NCBI GenBank assembly: GCA_038206395.1
Contig: JBBRAX010000007.1
Location: forward strand, 1 to 64,000
Length of the DNA: 64,000 nucleotides
Direction of reading: 5' to 3'
Source: JAGSPQ01 sp038206395
GTDB taxonomy: Bacteria > Myxococcota > Myxococcia > Myxococcales > Myxococcaceae
The number at the start of each line of letters is the position of its first letter. Within the stretch, counting starts at the first letter, position 1. Positions 52,412-61,348 of the stretch are shown piece by piece. A program made the translations under genes and the position numbers. A model generated the notes under the pieces. The model did no database searches. It saw only the letters and a list, made by a program, of their open reading frames with translations, and had not been told where the DNA came from.

Positions 52412-53859
52412 TGCTGCGCCTCGACGAGCAGGTGGCGGTAGAAGCGAATCATGTCCGCATAGTCGGTGACGGCGATGCGTTCGTCGACCCCGTGCAGCCG
52501 CGGCAAGTCGTCGCTGCGAAAAGTCGTCGGCACGAAGCGGTACACCTGAGGCGTCAACGCAGTGAAGAAGCGGGCGTCGGTCGCGCCGTTGGTCGCGTTG
52601 GGGGCCACCACCACGCCGGGGAACACCTGGCGAATGGTGCGCTCGAGCAACCGGTAGCCTTCGGCGTCGACGGGCGAGACGGGCGACGGGTCCGACGAAA
52701 TCTTCGCGTCCGACTGCACCACCTGCACGCGCGCGTCGGCGATGACCTCGGTCACCCGCGCCATCACCGACTGCCGCGTCTCACCCGGCCGGATGCGGAA
52801 GTTCACCGCCGCCCACGCCGAGCGCGGCAGCACGTTGTCCTTCACGCCGCTGTTCATCATCGTCACCGCGGTGGTCGTCCGCAGCGACGCGCTCGTCGAC
52901 GGCGCGGCCGACAGCTGCTTCATCAACACCGACGAGAACAGCCACCGGTTCCCCAGCACCAGCTTCGAGCCGAACGGCATCTCGGGCGCCAGCGTGTCGA
53001 AGAAGGTGCCCACCGGACCTTCGAACGAGCCGGGAAACGGGTTGTTCTCGAGCCGCGTGATCGCCGCCGCGAGAATGCCGGCGTTGGTGTGCGGCGGCGG
53101 CATCGACGAGTGGCCGCCTTCGCCTTCGACCTTCAGCTCGAGCGTGACGAACCCCTTCTCAGAAATCGAAATCAACGCCGCGCGAGGCGCCAGGCCCTTG
53201 ATGATTCCTTCGGTAATCGCCGAGCCCTCGTCCAGCACCCACAGCGGCTTCACGTTGCGCTGTTGAAGCAGGTCGGCCAGAGACGTCGCTCCGCTGCCGC
53301 GCACTTCCTCGTCGTGCCCGAAGGCGAAGTACACCGTGCGCTTCGGCACGAACCCTTCGTCGAGCAGCATCGTCACGGCTTCCAGCTGCGCGCAGAGCGA
53401 GCCCTTGTCGTCGATGGCGCCGCGGCCCCAGACGAACCCGTCGTGAATCTTTCCTTCCCACGGCGGCTGGCTCCACGACGCCTCGCTGCCCGGCTCGACC
53501 GGCACCACATCCTGGTGCGCCATCAACACGATCGGCGCGAGCGACGGGTCGCTGCCCTTCCAGGTGAAGAGCAGGCTCTCGGTCACGGCTTCGCGCTGCA
53601 GGCCCGCGTGGAACTTCGGCCACGCCGTTTCCAGGTACTGGCGAAAGCGAACGAACTCCTCTGTGCCGCCGTCGACAGTGAAGACCGTGCGAATCGGCAG
53701 CGCCGCGGCCAGCCGCTGGGCCGCCTGCGCCTCGGCCACCGCGACCTTCGCCACCGGCGCGACCTCGACCTGCCGCGAGCGCAGCGTCAGCGTACGGCCC
53801 AGCACCGAGACCACCAACACGAGCATCACGAGTCCCAACAGCTTCAGCGCGCGCTTCAC
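52408..53859 (-). CDS. Membrane-anchored M20 metallopeptidase (PM20D1/CPS1-like)
   Basis: 483 aa from the GTG at 53859, preceded by CAGGAGGACGC. One membrane helix (LLGLVMLVLVVSVLG) leads to the M20 domain: IVLMAHQDVVPVEPGSE (Zn His/Asp), FVWGRGAIDDKGSLCAQLEA (bridging Asp), FAFGHDEEVRGSGA (Glu-Glu), then the dimer lid and GATDARFFTALTPQVYRFVP with a C-terminal HGVDERI. Close in layout to yeast carboxypeptidase S and human PM20D1, which hydrolyse peptides or N-acyl amino acids. It overlaps both neighbours by 4 bp. Confidence 0.9.
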   Translation of the reverse strand: MKRALKLLGLVMLVLVVSVLGRTLTLRSRQVEVAPVAKVAVAEAQAAQRLAAALPIRTVFTVDGGTEEFVRFRQYLETAWPKFHAGLQREAVTESLLFTWKGSDPSLAPIVLMAHQDVVPVEPGSEASWSQPPWEGKIHDGFVWGRGAIDDKGSLCAQLEAVTMLLDEGFVPKRTVYFAFGHDEEVRGSGATSLADLLQQRNVKPLWVLDEGSAITEGIIKGLAPRAALISISEKGFVTLELKVEGEGGHSSMPPPHTNAGILAAAITRLENNPFPGSFEGPVGTFFDTLAPEMPFGSKLVLGNRWLFSSVLMKQLSAAPSTSASLRTTTAVTMMNSGVKDNVLPRSAWAAVNFRIRPGETRQSVMARVTEVIADARVQVVQSDAKISSDPSPVSPVDAEGYRLLERTIRQVFPGVVVAPNATNGATDARFFTALTPQVYRFVPTTFRSDDLPRLHGVDERIAVTDYADMIRFYRHLLVEAQQ

Positions 53860-54200
53860 GCGTCCTCCTGGTTCCGGCTCAGCACTTGCGCGAAGAGCCA
53901 CATCCCCGTGCCCACCCCGAGCGCGAGAAGGAAAATCACCACCACCGTCGCGAGGCCGAAGATGAGCCGCACGTGCACTTCGGTGAGCGAGCCCCACGCA
54001 AACGACTTCTTGATTGGCTCGAGCAACCCCACCAGGTCCAGCGCGCGCGCGGGAAACGCCTCCATCGCGAGGCACGGCTGTTCGACCCAGCGCGGGTTCC
54101 AGATGCGGCGAATGCCATCGAGCACGGTGGCGATCGCCAGGTACAAGGCGGACAACAGCGTCGCGTTGTGGGCACTGATGCGGAGAATCGGCAGCTTCAC
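53856..54200 (-). CDS. Small membrane protein, unknown function
   Basis: 114 aa from a GTG at 54200 that overlaps the TPR gene stop (GTGA). A membrane segment near the start (NATLLSALYLAIATVLDGI) and a stronger one at the end (LIFGLATVVVIFLLALGVGTGMWLFA). I recognise no family. Its position inside a tightly overlapping operon suggests that it works with the giant TPR protein or the M20 peptidase. Confidence 0.7.
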   Translation of the reverse strand: MKLPILRISAHNATLLSALYLAIATVLDGIRRIWNPRWVEQPCLAMEAFPARALDLVGLLEPIKKSFAWGSLTEVHVRLIFGLATVVVIFLLALGVGTGMWLFAQVLSRNQEDA

Positions 54201-57200
54201 TGCAGCCGTTTTTTCAGCAGCGGCAGCCCGCGCTGAACACGGCCCCGCTCGGCTTCGTTCTGGCTGACGGCCAAAAAGGCCTCGTACCAGATGACTCCGC
54301 GCTTCAGCGACTCGTTGTCGCCGCGCGCGAGCAGGTCGGCATACGCGAGCACGCCCGCGCTGTAGGAAGCGTCGAGCTCGGCGGCGCGGCCCATTTCCTC
54401 GAGCGCCTTCGCGTCGTCTTTCTGGCGCAGCGCGACGACGCCGGCCGCGTAGTGGGTGACGGCGAGGAAGGGCATCAGCGACACCGCTTCATCCGCGGCC
54501 GTCTTCGCCTCGCGCAGCGCTCCCGACGTCGCCTGCAGGCGGGCCAACGACGCGTACGCCATCGCGCGGTCCCAGCTGGTCGGCGCGTTCTTCGCCCAGT
54601 CCGACAGCTCTTTCACTGCCGGCTTTCCACCCGACGGGCGCGCGTGGAAGGCGCCAATCTTTCCACAGGCGCTCTTCGGGTCTTCGCGAGCGGCGGCCTG
54701 GTAGGCGGCGCCGGCGGTATCGAAAGTGCCCTGGCGCACGAAGGCGGCGCCGATTTCGCAAAAGGTCTCGGGGTCCTTCGGGTTGAGTCGGTTCGCCGCT
54801 TCCAGCGATTTCATCGCGCCCTTCGGGTCGCCCAGCGAGAACTGCACCTTTGCGCGGGTGCGCCAGGTCTCGATGTCGTTCGCTCCGCCCTTCAGCGCCT
54901 TGCTGCTCGCGAGGTCGGCGTCCTTCAGCTTGCCGTTGAAGTAGAGCGCGGCGGCGTAGTCGCTCTGCAGTTCGTCGATCGCGGCGTTGTCGGCGACTCC
55001 GGCTTCGGCGGCCTTCAGCGCTTCGGGCAGCCGCCCGAGCACGAGCAGCGTGCGAACCAGCATCCGCCGCGCCGGCAGGTGCGAGCCGTTGCGCTCGACC
55101 GCCTTCGTCAGGGGCTCCAGCGCGACTTCGGGCAGCCCCAGCGTCAACAGCAGCTCGCCCAGCGTCGCGTTCGCTTCGTAGTCCAGCGGATCCTTCGCCG
55201 CCTCTTCGAGCTGCGCCTTCGCTTTGTCCAGCGCGCTGCTCTTCATGTAGATGCGCGCGAGCGCGACCTGAATGGTCGCCTTGTTGCGCTTGCTCGTCTG
55301 CACCAGCTTCTCGAGCATCGCGACGGCCTTCTCGCCGCCTTCTTCCGTCGCATCGCTGACCGCGAGCGTCACTGCGGCTTCGGCGGGGTACTTGCCATTC
55401 ACCTGGGTGCGGGCGAGCTCGGCGCGCGCGTTCTTCCAGTCGCCGAGGCGCGAGTACGCGATGCCGCGCACGAGGGAAACCTTTCGGCCCGAGCCAGCAC
55501 TCAGTCGCTTGTCGGCGATCAGCTCGCGCTCGCGGCTGCGGGCCAGCAGCACCCGGCCCAGGCCCTCTTTCGCTTCTTCGCTCTTCGGGTTGCGCTTGAT
55601 CGCCGCGTCGTACGACTTCTGGGCCTTGTCCATCAGGCCCGCCGCCCGGTACGCGCCGCCCAGCGCCATCTCGAACTCGAAGCCCTTGTCGGGGTAGGTC
55701 TTGAGGCCTTCGTTGAGAAGCTTCAGCCCGTCTTCGTGCTTGCCGTTGGCCGACTGCAACCGCCCCTGCAGCAAGTCGCGGCGCGCGCGTTGGGCAAGCG
55801 GCAGCTCGGCGGTGGCAGGCAGCTGCACCACCTCGTTCAACGACTCCGACATGTTGCGACCCAGCTCGAGCCGCGCCTGCGCGAGGGCGAGGATGCGCAG
55901 CGGGTGGTTGGGCGACAGCTTGGCTGCCGTCTCGGTGAGAATCTTGATCGCCTCTTCGTAGTCTTCGTACGCGACGTAGTACTCGCCCAGCGCCACCAGC
56001 GCGCGGACGTTGGTGGGAAGCAGCGCGACGGCCCGCTCCAACCGCTTCAGCGCTTCGTCGATCTTCCCTTCGGCCAGCAGCAGGCGGCCGACCTCGGTGT
56101 GAATCTCGCTCTTGTCGATCTGGCTCGACATCAGCTGCGCGCGGCGTTCGGGCGCGGAGTCCGAGACGAGCCAATCGACCAGCAGCGCAAGCTCGGGGTA
56201 CGCGTCGCGCACGCCCGACCGGCTGAGCGCGGCGATGGCGGCCGACTTTTCCTCGGGCGCGCGCGTGTGCTCGGCGTAGAGCATCGCGTGCGCGTACGCC
56301 GTCAGCGCCCAGACTTCCGTGCTGCTCGCGTCCATCGACGCCGCGGCGGCCAGCGACTTCAGCGCGCTGCCATAGAGCTCTTTCGTGTCGGCGTTCGCGT
56401 AGCCGCGGCCTTCGCCAAGTGCGGTGGCGAGGTCCTTTCCAGAGTTCTTGTTTCGCGTCCACGCGAAGCTGCCCGCGAGACCGCCGACGATGATCAGCAG
56501 GCCCAGGCCGACGCCGATGGTGAGGCCGTACTTCTGAAGAAAGGTCTTCTTCGACGACTTCGCGGCCAGCTTCGCGCGCAGCTCGCGCTCATATTCCCTG
56601 GCGATGGCCTCGGTCGCCTGGGTGTTCATCTCGACTTTCGGCACCTCGAGCGAAGACATCGGCTCGGGCATGTCGGGAATCTCGTCGAGCAGCCCGCCCG
56701 AGGCCTTCTTCACCGGCGCAGCCGCGCGCGCCGACGGAGCGGCGTAGTTGTGCGGCACCTGCGTTTCCGACGTCGGAATCTCGTTCTGCGCCGACACGAC
56801 GTCGTCGAGCAGGTTGTTGTTTCCAGCCGGAGCGGGCGCGTCGAACTTCACCTGCTCGTCCTTCTTCAGCAGCTCGTTCGACGGGATGATGGTGGGTTCG
56901 GGCTTGCCGTCGTCATCGGCCGGCGGCGGCGGCGGCGCGCCTTTCACCACCGGCACAGTGCCCGACGACGCCAGGCCGAAAGCGGCGAACGGATCCGCCT
57001 CGTTACTGCTGAGCGCGTCAAACGTGCTGGTCAGCCCGCGAATCACGTCTTCGCCCGTCTCGGTGCGGCGCGGCACGCTCGCGAAAGGATCCGCGTCGGC
57101 CGCCGGCAGCTCTTGCGTCGCCGAGGCGCGGCCGACCTGGTGCGCTTCCGTCTGGGACTCGAGCTCGCCGGCGATGACGGGGAGGTCTGTCTGCACCGAA

Positions 57201-57856
57201 GGAGCATCGAGCCCGCCGGCGTCGACGGGTCCGGACGTGCTGCCCGGCGTGTACGCCATCGTCACCACCGTCGGCATCGCCGAGTCGTCCGTCTTCTTCG
57301 GCTTCACGCCCGGCTTCTTCGCTTCGGCCTTCGGGTCCGGCAGCGCCGACATGATGGCCGTCGCCTGAGGGTCGGACTGCGTGGCCCTGGGGAAAGCGTC
57401 GGTCGCCTCGGTGAGCGCCGACTCGTCGCCGAGAATCGGAGCCGGCCCGCCCGCGAGCGCCGCGCGCGTCTGCTCGAGCCACTGCTTCACCCGGCCGTCG
57501 TTCGGCTGCAGGGCCGCGGCCTTGCGTAGAATCGGCAGCGCGCTGCGGTACAGCCCCTTTCGCAGCAGCACTTCGCCGATCAGGTTGTAGGCGTGCGCGT
57601 TGTCCTTATCGATGTTCACCGCGAGGTCGAACTGGTTCATCGCCTCGCTGGCCTTGCCGAGGTTGATCAACGCCTTGCCCCACATTACCCGGCCGACGAC
57701 GGACTTCGGGTGGTGCGAGAGGCCCTGCTGACACACCTCGATTGCCCGGGCGTGATCGCCCTTGTCGATGAACGCCTTGGCCAGCTCGACGAACACCGTC
57801 GACGATGGGTCCTGCGCAAGAATCTGGGAGTACTTCTCGACCAACGGCCTGGACAT
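54197..57856 (-). CDS. Large TPR protein with central membrane helix
   Basis: 1219 aa. N-terminal TPR block (1-135: STVFVELAKAFIDKGDHARA, VVGRVMWGKALINLGKASEA, NAHAYNLIGEVLLRKGLYRS), a disordered linker (about 140-430), one membrane helix near 445-467 (YGLTIGVGLGLLIIVGGLAG), then about 16 TPR-like units (480-1219, e.g. LVALGEYYVAYEDYEEAIKI, VLARSRERELIADKRLS, IETWRTRAKVQFSLGDPKGA). With the N-terminus inside, the C-terminal array would be periplasmic. It is the first gene of a four-gene overlapping operon. Specific function is not identifiable. Confidence 0.85.
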   Translation of the reverse strand: MSRPLVEKYSQILAQDPSSTVFVELAKAFIDKGDHARAIEVCQQGLSHHPKSVVGRVMWGKALINLGKASEAMNQFDLAVNIDKDNAHAYNLIGEVLLRKGLYRSALPILRKAAALQPNDGRVKQWLEQTRAALAGGPAPILGDESALTEATDAFPRATQSDPQATAIMSALPDPKAEAKKPGVKPKKTDDSAMPTVVTMAYTPGSTSGPVDAGGLDAPSVQTDLPVIAGELESQTEAHQVGRASATQELPAADADPFASVPRRTETGEDVIRGLTSTFDALSSNEADPFAAFGLASSGTVPVVKGAPPPPPADDDGKPEPTIIPSNELLKKDEQVKFDAPAPAGNNNLLDDVVSAQNEIPTSETQVPHNYAAPSARAAAPVKKASGGLLDEIPDMPEPMSSLEVPKVEMNTQATEAIAREYERELRAKLAAKSSKKTFLQKYGLTIGVGLGLLIIVGGLAGSFAWTRNKNSGKDLATALGEGRGYANADTKELYGSALKSLAAAASMDASSTEVWALTAYAHAMLYAEHTRAPEEKSAAIAALSRSGVRDAYPELALLVDWLVSDSAPERRAQLMSSQIDKSEIHTEVGRLLLAEGKIDEALKRLERAVALLPTNVRALVALGEYYVAYEDYEEAIKILTETAAKLSPNHPLRILALAQARLELGRNMSESLNEVVQLPATAELPLAQRARRDLLQGRLQSANGKHEDGLKLLNEGLKTYPDKGFEFEMALGGAYRAAGLMDKAQKSYDAAIKRNPKSEEAKEGLGRVLLARSRERELIADKRLSAGSGRKVSLVRGIAYSRLGDWKNARAELARTQVNGKYPAEAAVTLAVSDATEEGGEKAVAMLEKLVQTSKRNKATIQVALARIYMKSSALDKAKAQLEEAAKDPLDYEANATLGELLLTLGLPEVALEPLTKAVERNGSHLPARRMLVRTLLVLGRLPEALKAAEAGVADNAAIDELQSDYAAALYFNGKLKDADLASSKALKGGANDIETWRTRAKVQFSLGDPKGAMKSLEAANRLNPKDPETFCEIGAAFVRQGTFDTAGAAYQAAAREDPKSACGKIGAFHARPSGGKPAVKELSDWAKNAPTSWDRAMAYASLARLQATSGALREAKTAADEAVSLMPFLAVTHYAAGVVALRQKDDAKALEEMGRAAELDASYSAGVLAYADLLARGDNESLKRGVIWYEAFLAVSQNEAERGRVQRGLPLLKKRLQ

Positions 57857-57901
57857 TCGGGAAGCGGACCTTACCCAACACGGGTGCTACCGTCCCGCGC
57901 C

Positions 57902-58318
57902 ATGACGCGTTCCTGGCTGCTGATTCTTCCGCTGTGCTTTTCGGCTTGCGCCACCGTACCCAAAGGGGACATCGAGCTGCTCAAGCCCACCATCGAGGCC
58001 TTTCACCAGGCCGCCCGGTGGAAGGACTTCCAGGCCATCGGAGATCTGCTGGTGCCCGAGAAGCGCGACGCCTTCATCGCCGCCCGCAAGGCGATGAAAG
58101 ACGAGAAGGACCTCTTCATCAGCGACTACGAGCTGCAGGACGCGAAGATCTCAACCGACCTTTTGCGCGCCTCTGCCGTCTCTCACATCAAGTGGTACCG
58201 GCTGCCTTCCGTCTCAGAGGAAGACTCCGAGGTCACGAGCAACTGGGTCTGGAAGGACAAGGGCTGGCGGTTGGACAGCCAGAGCGGTGGTCCTTTTGCG
58301 AGCGAGCTGAAGCTCTAA
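57902..58318 (+). CDS. Small lipoprotein
   Basis: 138 aa from the ATG at 57902. Lipoprotein signal MTRSWLLILPLCFSACATVP with lipobox FSAC. The mature part has IEAFHQAARWKDFQAIGDLL and SEVTSNWVWKDKGWRLDSQS, resembling small alpha+beta lipoproteins (NTF2-like pattern), though I cannot assign a family with certainty. Divergent from the TPR operon with 45 bp between starts; a strong minus-strand terminator follows its stop. Confidence 0.75.
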   Translation: MTRSWLLILPLCFSACATVPKGDIELLKPTIEAFHQAARWKDFQAIGDLLVPEKRDAFIAARKAMKDEKDLFISDYELQDAKISTDLLRASAVSHIKWYRLPSVSEEDSEVTSNWVWKDKGWRLDSQSGGPFASELKL

Positions 58319-58323
58319 CCCAC

Positions 58324-58369
58324 AAAAAAAAACCGCCCGTCGTCTCGGGGCCGGCCGAGGCGACGGGCG
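58324..58369 (-). terminator. Rho-independent terminator (minus strand)
   Basis: A 15-bp stem (58334-58348 with 58355-58369, one G-U wobble) has a GGCCGG loop. Reading the minus strand it is followed by nine T (the A run at 58324-58332). It would stop transcription from the epimerase/acyltransferase operon or from the structured RNA upstream of it. On the plus strand the A run precedes the stem, so it is not a plus-strand terminator. Confidence 0.92.
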
Positions 58370-58521
58370 TCGGGTGTTCCCCAATGGAACCCCCTTACCG
58401 AATCTCTACTAGAGCAATCGCGGTGCCATGACGGCCGTGGTGCCCAAAACAAACGATTCAGAAGGGTTGGAGATCTAAACCGGCGGTGTAGGTGGATCTC
58501 ACCCACGACAACTCTGTCGGA
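58370..58521 (-). ncRNA. Candidate 3'-UTR or small RNA ending at the terminator
   Basis: About 150 bp with no ORF on either strand, lower GC than its neighbours and short inverted repeats (GTTCC/GGAAC at 58376-58390; GGTG/CACC near 58493). On the minus strand it joins the epimerase stop to a textbook terminator. It could be a long 3' UTR or an independent sRNA; no promoter could be identified with confidence. Confidence 0.35.
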
Positions 58522-59460
58522 TCACTCACCCAACACTGAGCGGATCGTCTCCCGCATCGAGTGCACTGGGTGCCACTGCGTCTCAGAGGCCCACCGCGCG
58601 CCGTCGACCATGCAGAGAAACTGGATGTGGTCGAGCTCTTCGGGCGGGAAGCTGGCGAGGCGGTACTTGAAGAGCGCGCGGAGCACAGGCCGGGCGATCG
58701 GATGCGGAATGGCCAGGGGTGAGCTGCCGAGCTCTTTGAAGAGCGCCGACAGCGGCACGGCGCCGGGGCCGACCACGTTGTAGACGCCCTTGCGGCCTTC
58801 TTTCAGCGCCTCAGCCATTGCGCGGGCGACGTCTTCCATGTGGATGAGCTGCACCATCGGGTCGAACCCGGCCAGCTTCCAGGGGCGCTTGTTCCGCAGG
58901 TAGTTCGACGGCGCGTTCTTGATGGTAGCCCCGACGATGTGCACCGGGCGCAGCACGACGGTCTCGACCGCGGGGTGTCGCCAGAAAAAGCCGTGGGCGA
59001 GCATGTCGACTTCGATCAAGTCGCGCACGCTGGGGAAGCGGCTGGCCGCCATCAGCGGGGCCTCTTCGGTGAGGAAGTTGCTGTTCTCGGGGTTGGGCCC
59101 GTAGACGTCGGCGCTCGAGAGGACGACCAGCTTCTTCACCCCGAAGCGCGCAGCGCAGTCGAGCACCCGCGTCGTGCCGAGCACGTTGAAGCTGTGGTGG
59201 TCTTCCGCGCTCATGCGGGGGTCGTGGATGATCCCCATGTGCACGACGGCCTTCACCTGGTTGCGGCGAAAGACGTCTTCGATCTTCTTCTTGCGCAGGT
59301 CGCCTTGCACCATCTCGACGTCCTTCGGCTTGCCAACGAAGGGACGGCGATCGATGCCGATGATCCGTTCGTCTTTGTGCAGCAACTTGGTGAGGCAGCG
59401 CCCCAGGTTGCCGCTGATGCCGGTGAGCACCACCGCCGGCCGCAGGTTCTTCTCGGTCAC
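58522..59460 (-). CDS. NAD-dependent epimerase/dehydratase-like protein (atypical SDR)
   Basis: 312 aa. VVLTGISGNLGRCLTKLLHK is the N-terminal dinucleotide motif, VVHMGIIHDPRMSAEDHHSF, VVLSSADVYGPNPEN and ETVVLRPVHIVGATIKN follow the extended-SDR order. The expected YxxxK catalytic pair is not seen; the corresponding stretch is RFPSVRDLIEVDML, so it may bind a nucleotide-sugar or act as a regulator rather than an epimerase. GTG start overlaps the acyltransferase stop (GTGA). Confidence 0.8.
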   Translation of the reverse strand: MTEKNLRPAVVLTGISGNLGRCLTKLLHKDERIIGIDRRPFVGKPKDVEMVQGDLRKKKIEDVFRRNQVKAVVHMGIIHDPRMSAEDHHSFNVLGTTRVLDCAARFGVKKLVVLSSADVYGPNPENSNFLTEEAPLMAASRFPSVRDLIEVDMLAHGFFWRHPAVETVVLRPVHIVGATIKNAPSNYLRNKRPWKLAGFDPMVQLIHMEDVARAMAEALKEGRKGVYNVVGPGAVPLSALFKELGSSPLAIPHPIARPVLRALFKYRLASFPPEELDHIQFLCMVDGARWASETQWHPVHSMRETIRSVLGE

Positions 59461-60302
59461 CAGAACACGTGCTTGCGGGCCTTCACGCCCGCGTCGAGCA
59501 TCGTCTGAATTCCCGCGCGCACCACCTTCACCTTCTTCTCGAGCTCAGCGTCTTCGTCGTCGGCGCGGCCGGTGAAGAACAACGGGGCACCGAAGTAGAT
59601 GCGGTAGCGCGTAGGCAGCGGAATCGGCAACCCCGTCGGCGTGACGGGAAACGCCGGGAAGCCCAGCAGCCTCGCCACCGGCTTCAAGTCCATTATCGAG
59701 GGCGCCTGCTCTTCCGCGCCGACGACTGCAACAGGGACGATTGGCGTGTTCGTCTCGAGCGCGAGGCGCATGAAGCCGAGGCCGAACTCTTGAAGCTGGT
59801 ACCGCTTCGCCCAGAGCTTGTTGAGGCCGCGCGTGCCTTCCGGGAAAACGAGAATCGCCTCTTCGTTCTCGAGCAGGCGACGGCAGTTCTCGGGCGTGCC
59901 GACGATCTGCCCGACGCGCGCCATGAAGGTGCTCACCCACGGCAACGAAGGCATCCACTTCTCGACCATCGCCCGCATCGAACGCGGCGGGTCGCCTTCG
60001 AGCAGCATCGCGGCGCCAATCATCGCTCCGTCCATCGGCAGCTGGCCCGAGTGGTTCGACACCAGCAGCACGCGCCCCTTCGGCAGGTTGCGAATCCCGA
60101 AAGTCTCGACCCGGTGGTAGTGCTTGTACATCCAGATGATTGGAGCGACCGCCGACAGCGAGTAGTCCAGCGAGAACCCGAAGGGATCCACGCCGTACTC
60201 GTTTTCGGTTCTGCTCAAGGCGGCAATCTTCTCTTCGACCTCGCTGCCCATCATCGACGTCGTCCAGGACCTCAGGCCCCGCTTCAGCGTGTCGGTGATC
60301 AC
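59457..60302 (-). CDS. Lysophospholipid acyltransferase-like protein
   Basis: 281 aa. The acyltransferase block I is SNHSGQLPMDGAMIGAA, block III is AILVFPEGTRGLNKLWAKRY, and later strands carry NTPIVPVAVVGAEEQ. This is the divergent PlsC/DGAT-like subfamily seen in soil bacteria. A membrane segment lies near residue 50 (LSAVAPIIWMYKHY). GTG start at 60302. It is coupled to the epimerase, so the two may modify a lipid or lipid-linked sugar; this is inference. Confidence 0.85.
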   Translation of the reverse strand: MITDTLKRGLRSWTTSMMGSEVEEKIAALSRTENEYGVDPFGFSLDYSLSAVAPIIWMYKHYHRVETFGIRNLPKGRVLLVSNHSGQLPMDGAMIGAAMLLEGDPPRSMRAMVEKWMPSLPWVSTFMARVGQIVGTPENCRRLLENEEAILVFPEGTRGLNKLWAKRYQLQEFGLGFMRLALETNTPIVPVAVVGAEEQAPSIMDLKPVARLLGFPAFPVTPTGLPIPLPTRYRIYFGAPLFFTGRADDEDAELEKKVKVVRAGIQTMLDAGVKARKHVFW

Positions 60303-60365
60303 GCCGCGCGTTCTACTTCAGGTGACGGGTAGACGGTTTGTGAAACGGGTTCCGGCGCACTGGGG

Positions 60366-61346
60366 ATGAACGGAAGTGGTGTTAGCTTCGACCGCGTCGT
60401 GTCTCGCGTCCTTCCCCTCGCCCTTGCGATGTCTGCGCTCGCTTCGTGCGGGGTCGACCTGCCCAATATTCCGGGCCGCGCCTGCGACGACACCCACCCC
60501 TGCCGCGCCCCTCGCGCGTGCATCGGCGGCGTCTGCGTCGACCCGGGCGCGGGTGGTGGAGACGGGGAAGGCGGCGGCGCTGGCACCGGCGGCGGCGGCG
60601 GCGGCGGCGGCGGCTCGATGGGCGGCGGAAGCGGAGCCGGCGGGGGTGGCTCGAGCGGCGGTGGGCCTGGCGGCGGAAAAGGCGGAGGCGCCGGCGGTGG
60701 CGCGGCGATCGCGCCCCTCTGGAAGCAGAGCGCGCACGGCTTCTCGGGCCAGTCGGAGCTCGGCACCGCGAGGGTCGAGATCGACAGCCTGCGCGGCAAC
60801 AAGGTCGTCTCGACGGTGATTACCTCGAACGACCTGAACGATCGCGCCACCGCGAATCAGCAAGACGCCGGCAGCCTGCCCCGCACCGGCAACGGCCGCA
60901 TCCGCGGCAAGTTCCAGCTGCCCGTGCCACTGAAGCTCGCCGCCAACTCGACCTTCGTCTGGCTCGCCACCGCGGGCGGCAAACCGCTGATCCAGCTTTC
61001 CTTCAATTCCATCGGTCAGCTGGTGGCGAACTCGGCGGCCGGGATGATTGCCCCCGCGTCCGTCTCGAACAACATCACCTGGTCGAACGACGGCGGCGGG
61101 TTTCAGCCGAACGTCGACTACCTGGTCGAGATCGCCTGGCAGCGCGGCTCGTACCGCCGCATCTGGATCAACGGCGCGCAGGTCGCGCAAGTCACGAACC
61201 TCGTCGGCGACGCGGGAATGCTCGAGCTGCCTGATCGCCTGCAGCTGGGCATCTACCGCTACGACGGCACGGTCGACGCCGGCTGGTCGGTGACGCTGAG
61301 CGATTGGCAGCTCACCGACAACCCCTCGGTGGTACTCAGCGACTGA
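60366..61346 (+). CDS. Gly-rich-linker lipoprotein with carbohydrate-binding-like domain
   Basis: 326 aa from the ATG at 60366, inside a half repeat; a GTG at 60399 (VSRVLPLALAMSALASCG) would give an equally good lipoprotein signal with lipobox LASC. A Cys-rich patch (RACDDTHPCRAPRACIGGVC, 38-57) and a long Gly/Ser linker (60-112) precede a beta-jelly-roll domain (GRIRGKFQLPVPLKLAANS, RRIWINGAQVAQVTNLVGDA, LGIYRYDGTVDAGWSVTLSD). Probably surface exposed. Followed after 2 bp by the next gene. Confidence 0.8.
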   Translation: MNGSGVSFDRVVSRVLPLALAMSALASCGVDLPNIPGRACDDTHPCRAPRACIGGVCVDPGAGGGDGEGGGAGTGGGGGGGGGSMGGGSGAGGGGSSGGGPGGGKGGGAGGGAAIAPLWKQSAHGFSGQSELGTARVEIDSLRGNKVVSTVITSNDLNDRATANQQDAGSLPRTGNGRIRGKFQLPVPLKLAANSTFVWLATAGGKPLIQLSFNSIGQLVANSAAGMIAPASVSNNITWSNDGGGFQPNVDYLVEIAWQRGSYRRIWINGAQVAQVTNLVGDAGMLELPDRLQLGIYRYDGTVDAGWSVTLSDWQLTDNPSVVLSD

Positions 61347-61348
61347 CC

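Noticed and set aside
54452..57529. A 1025-codon plus-strand open frame
   Set aside because: Antisense to the large TPR gene, Arg/Gln-rich with no domain; a codon-bias shadow.
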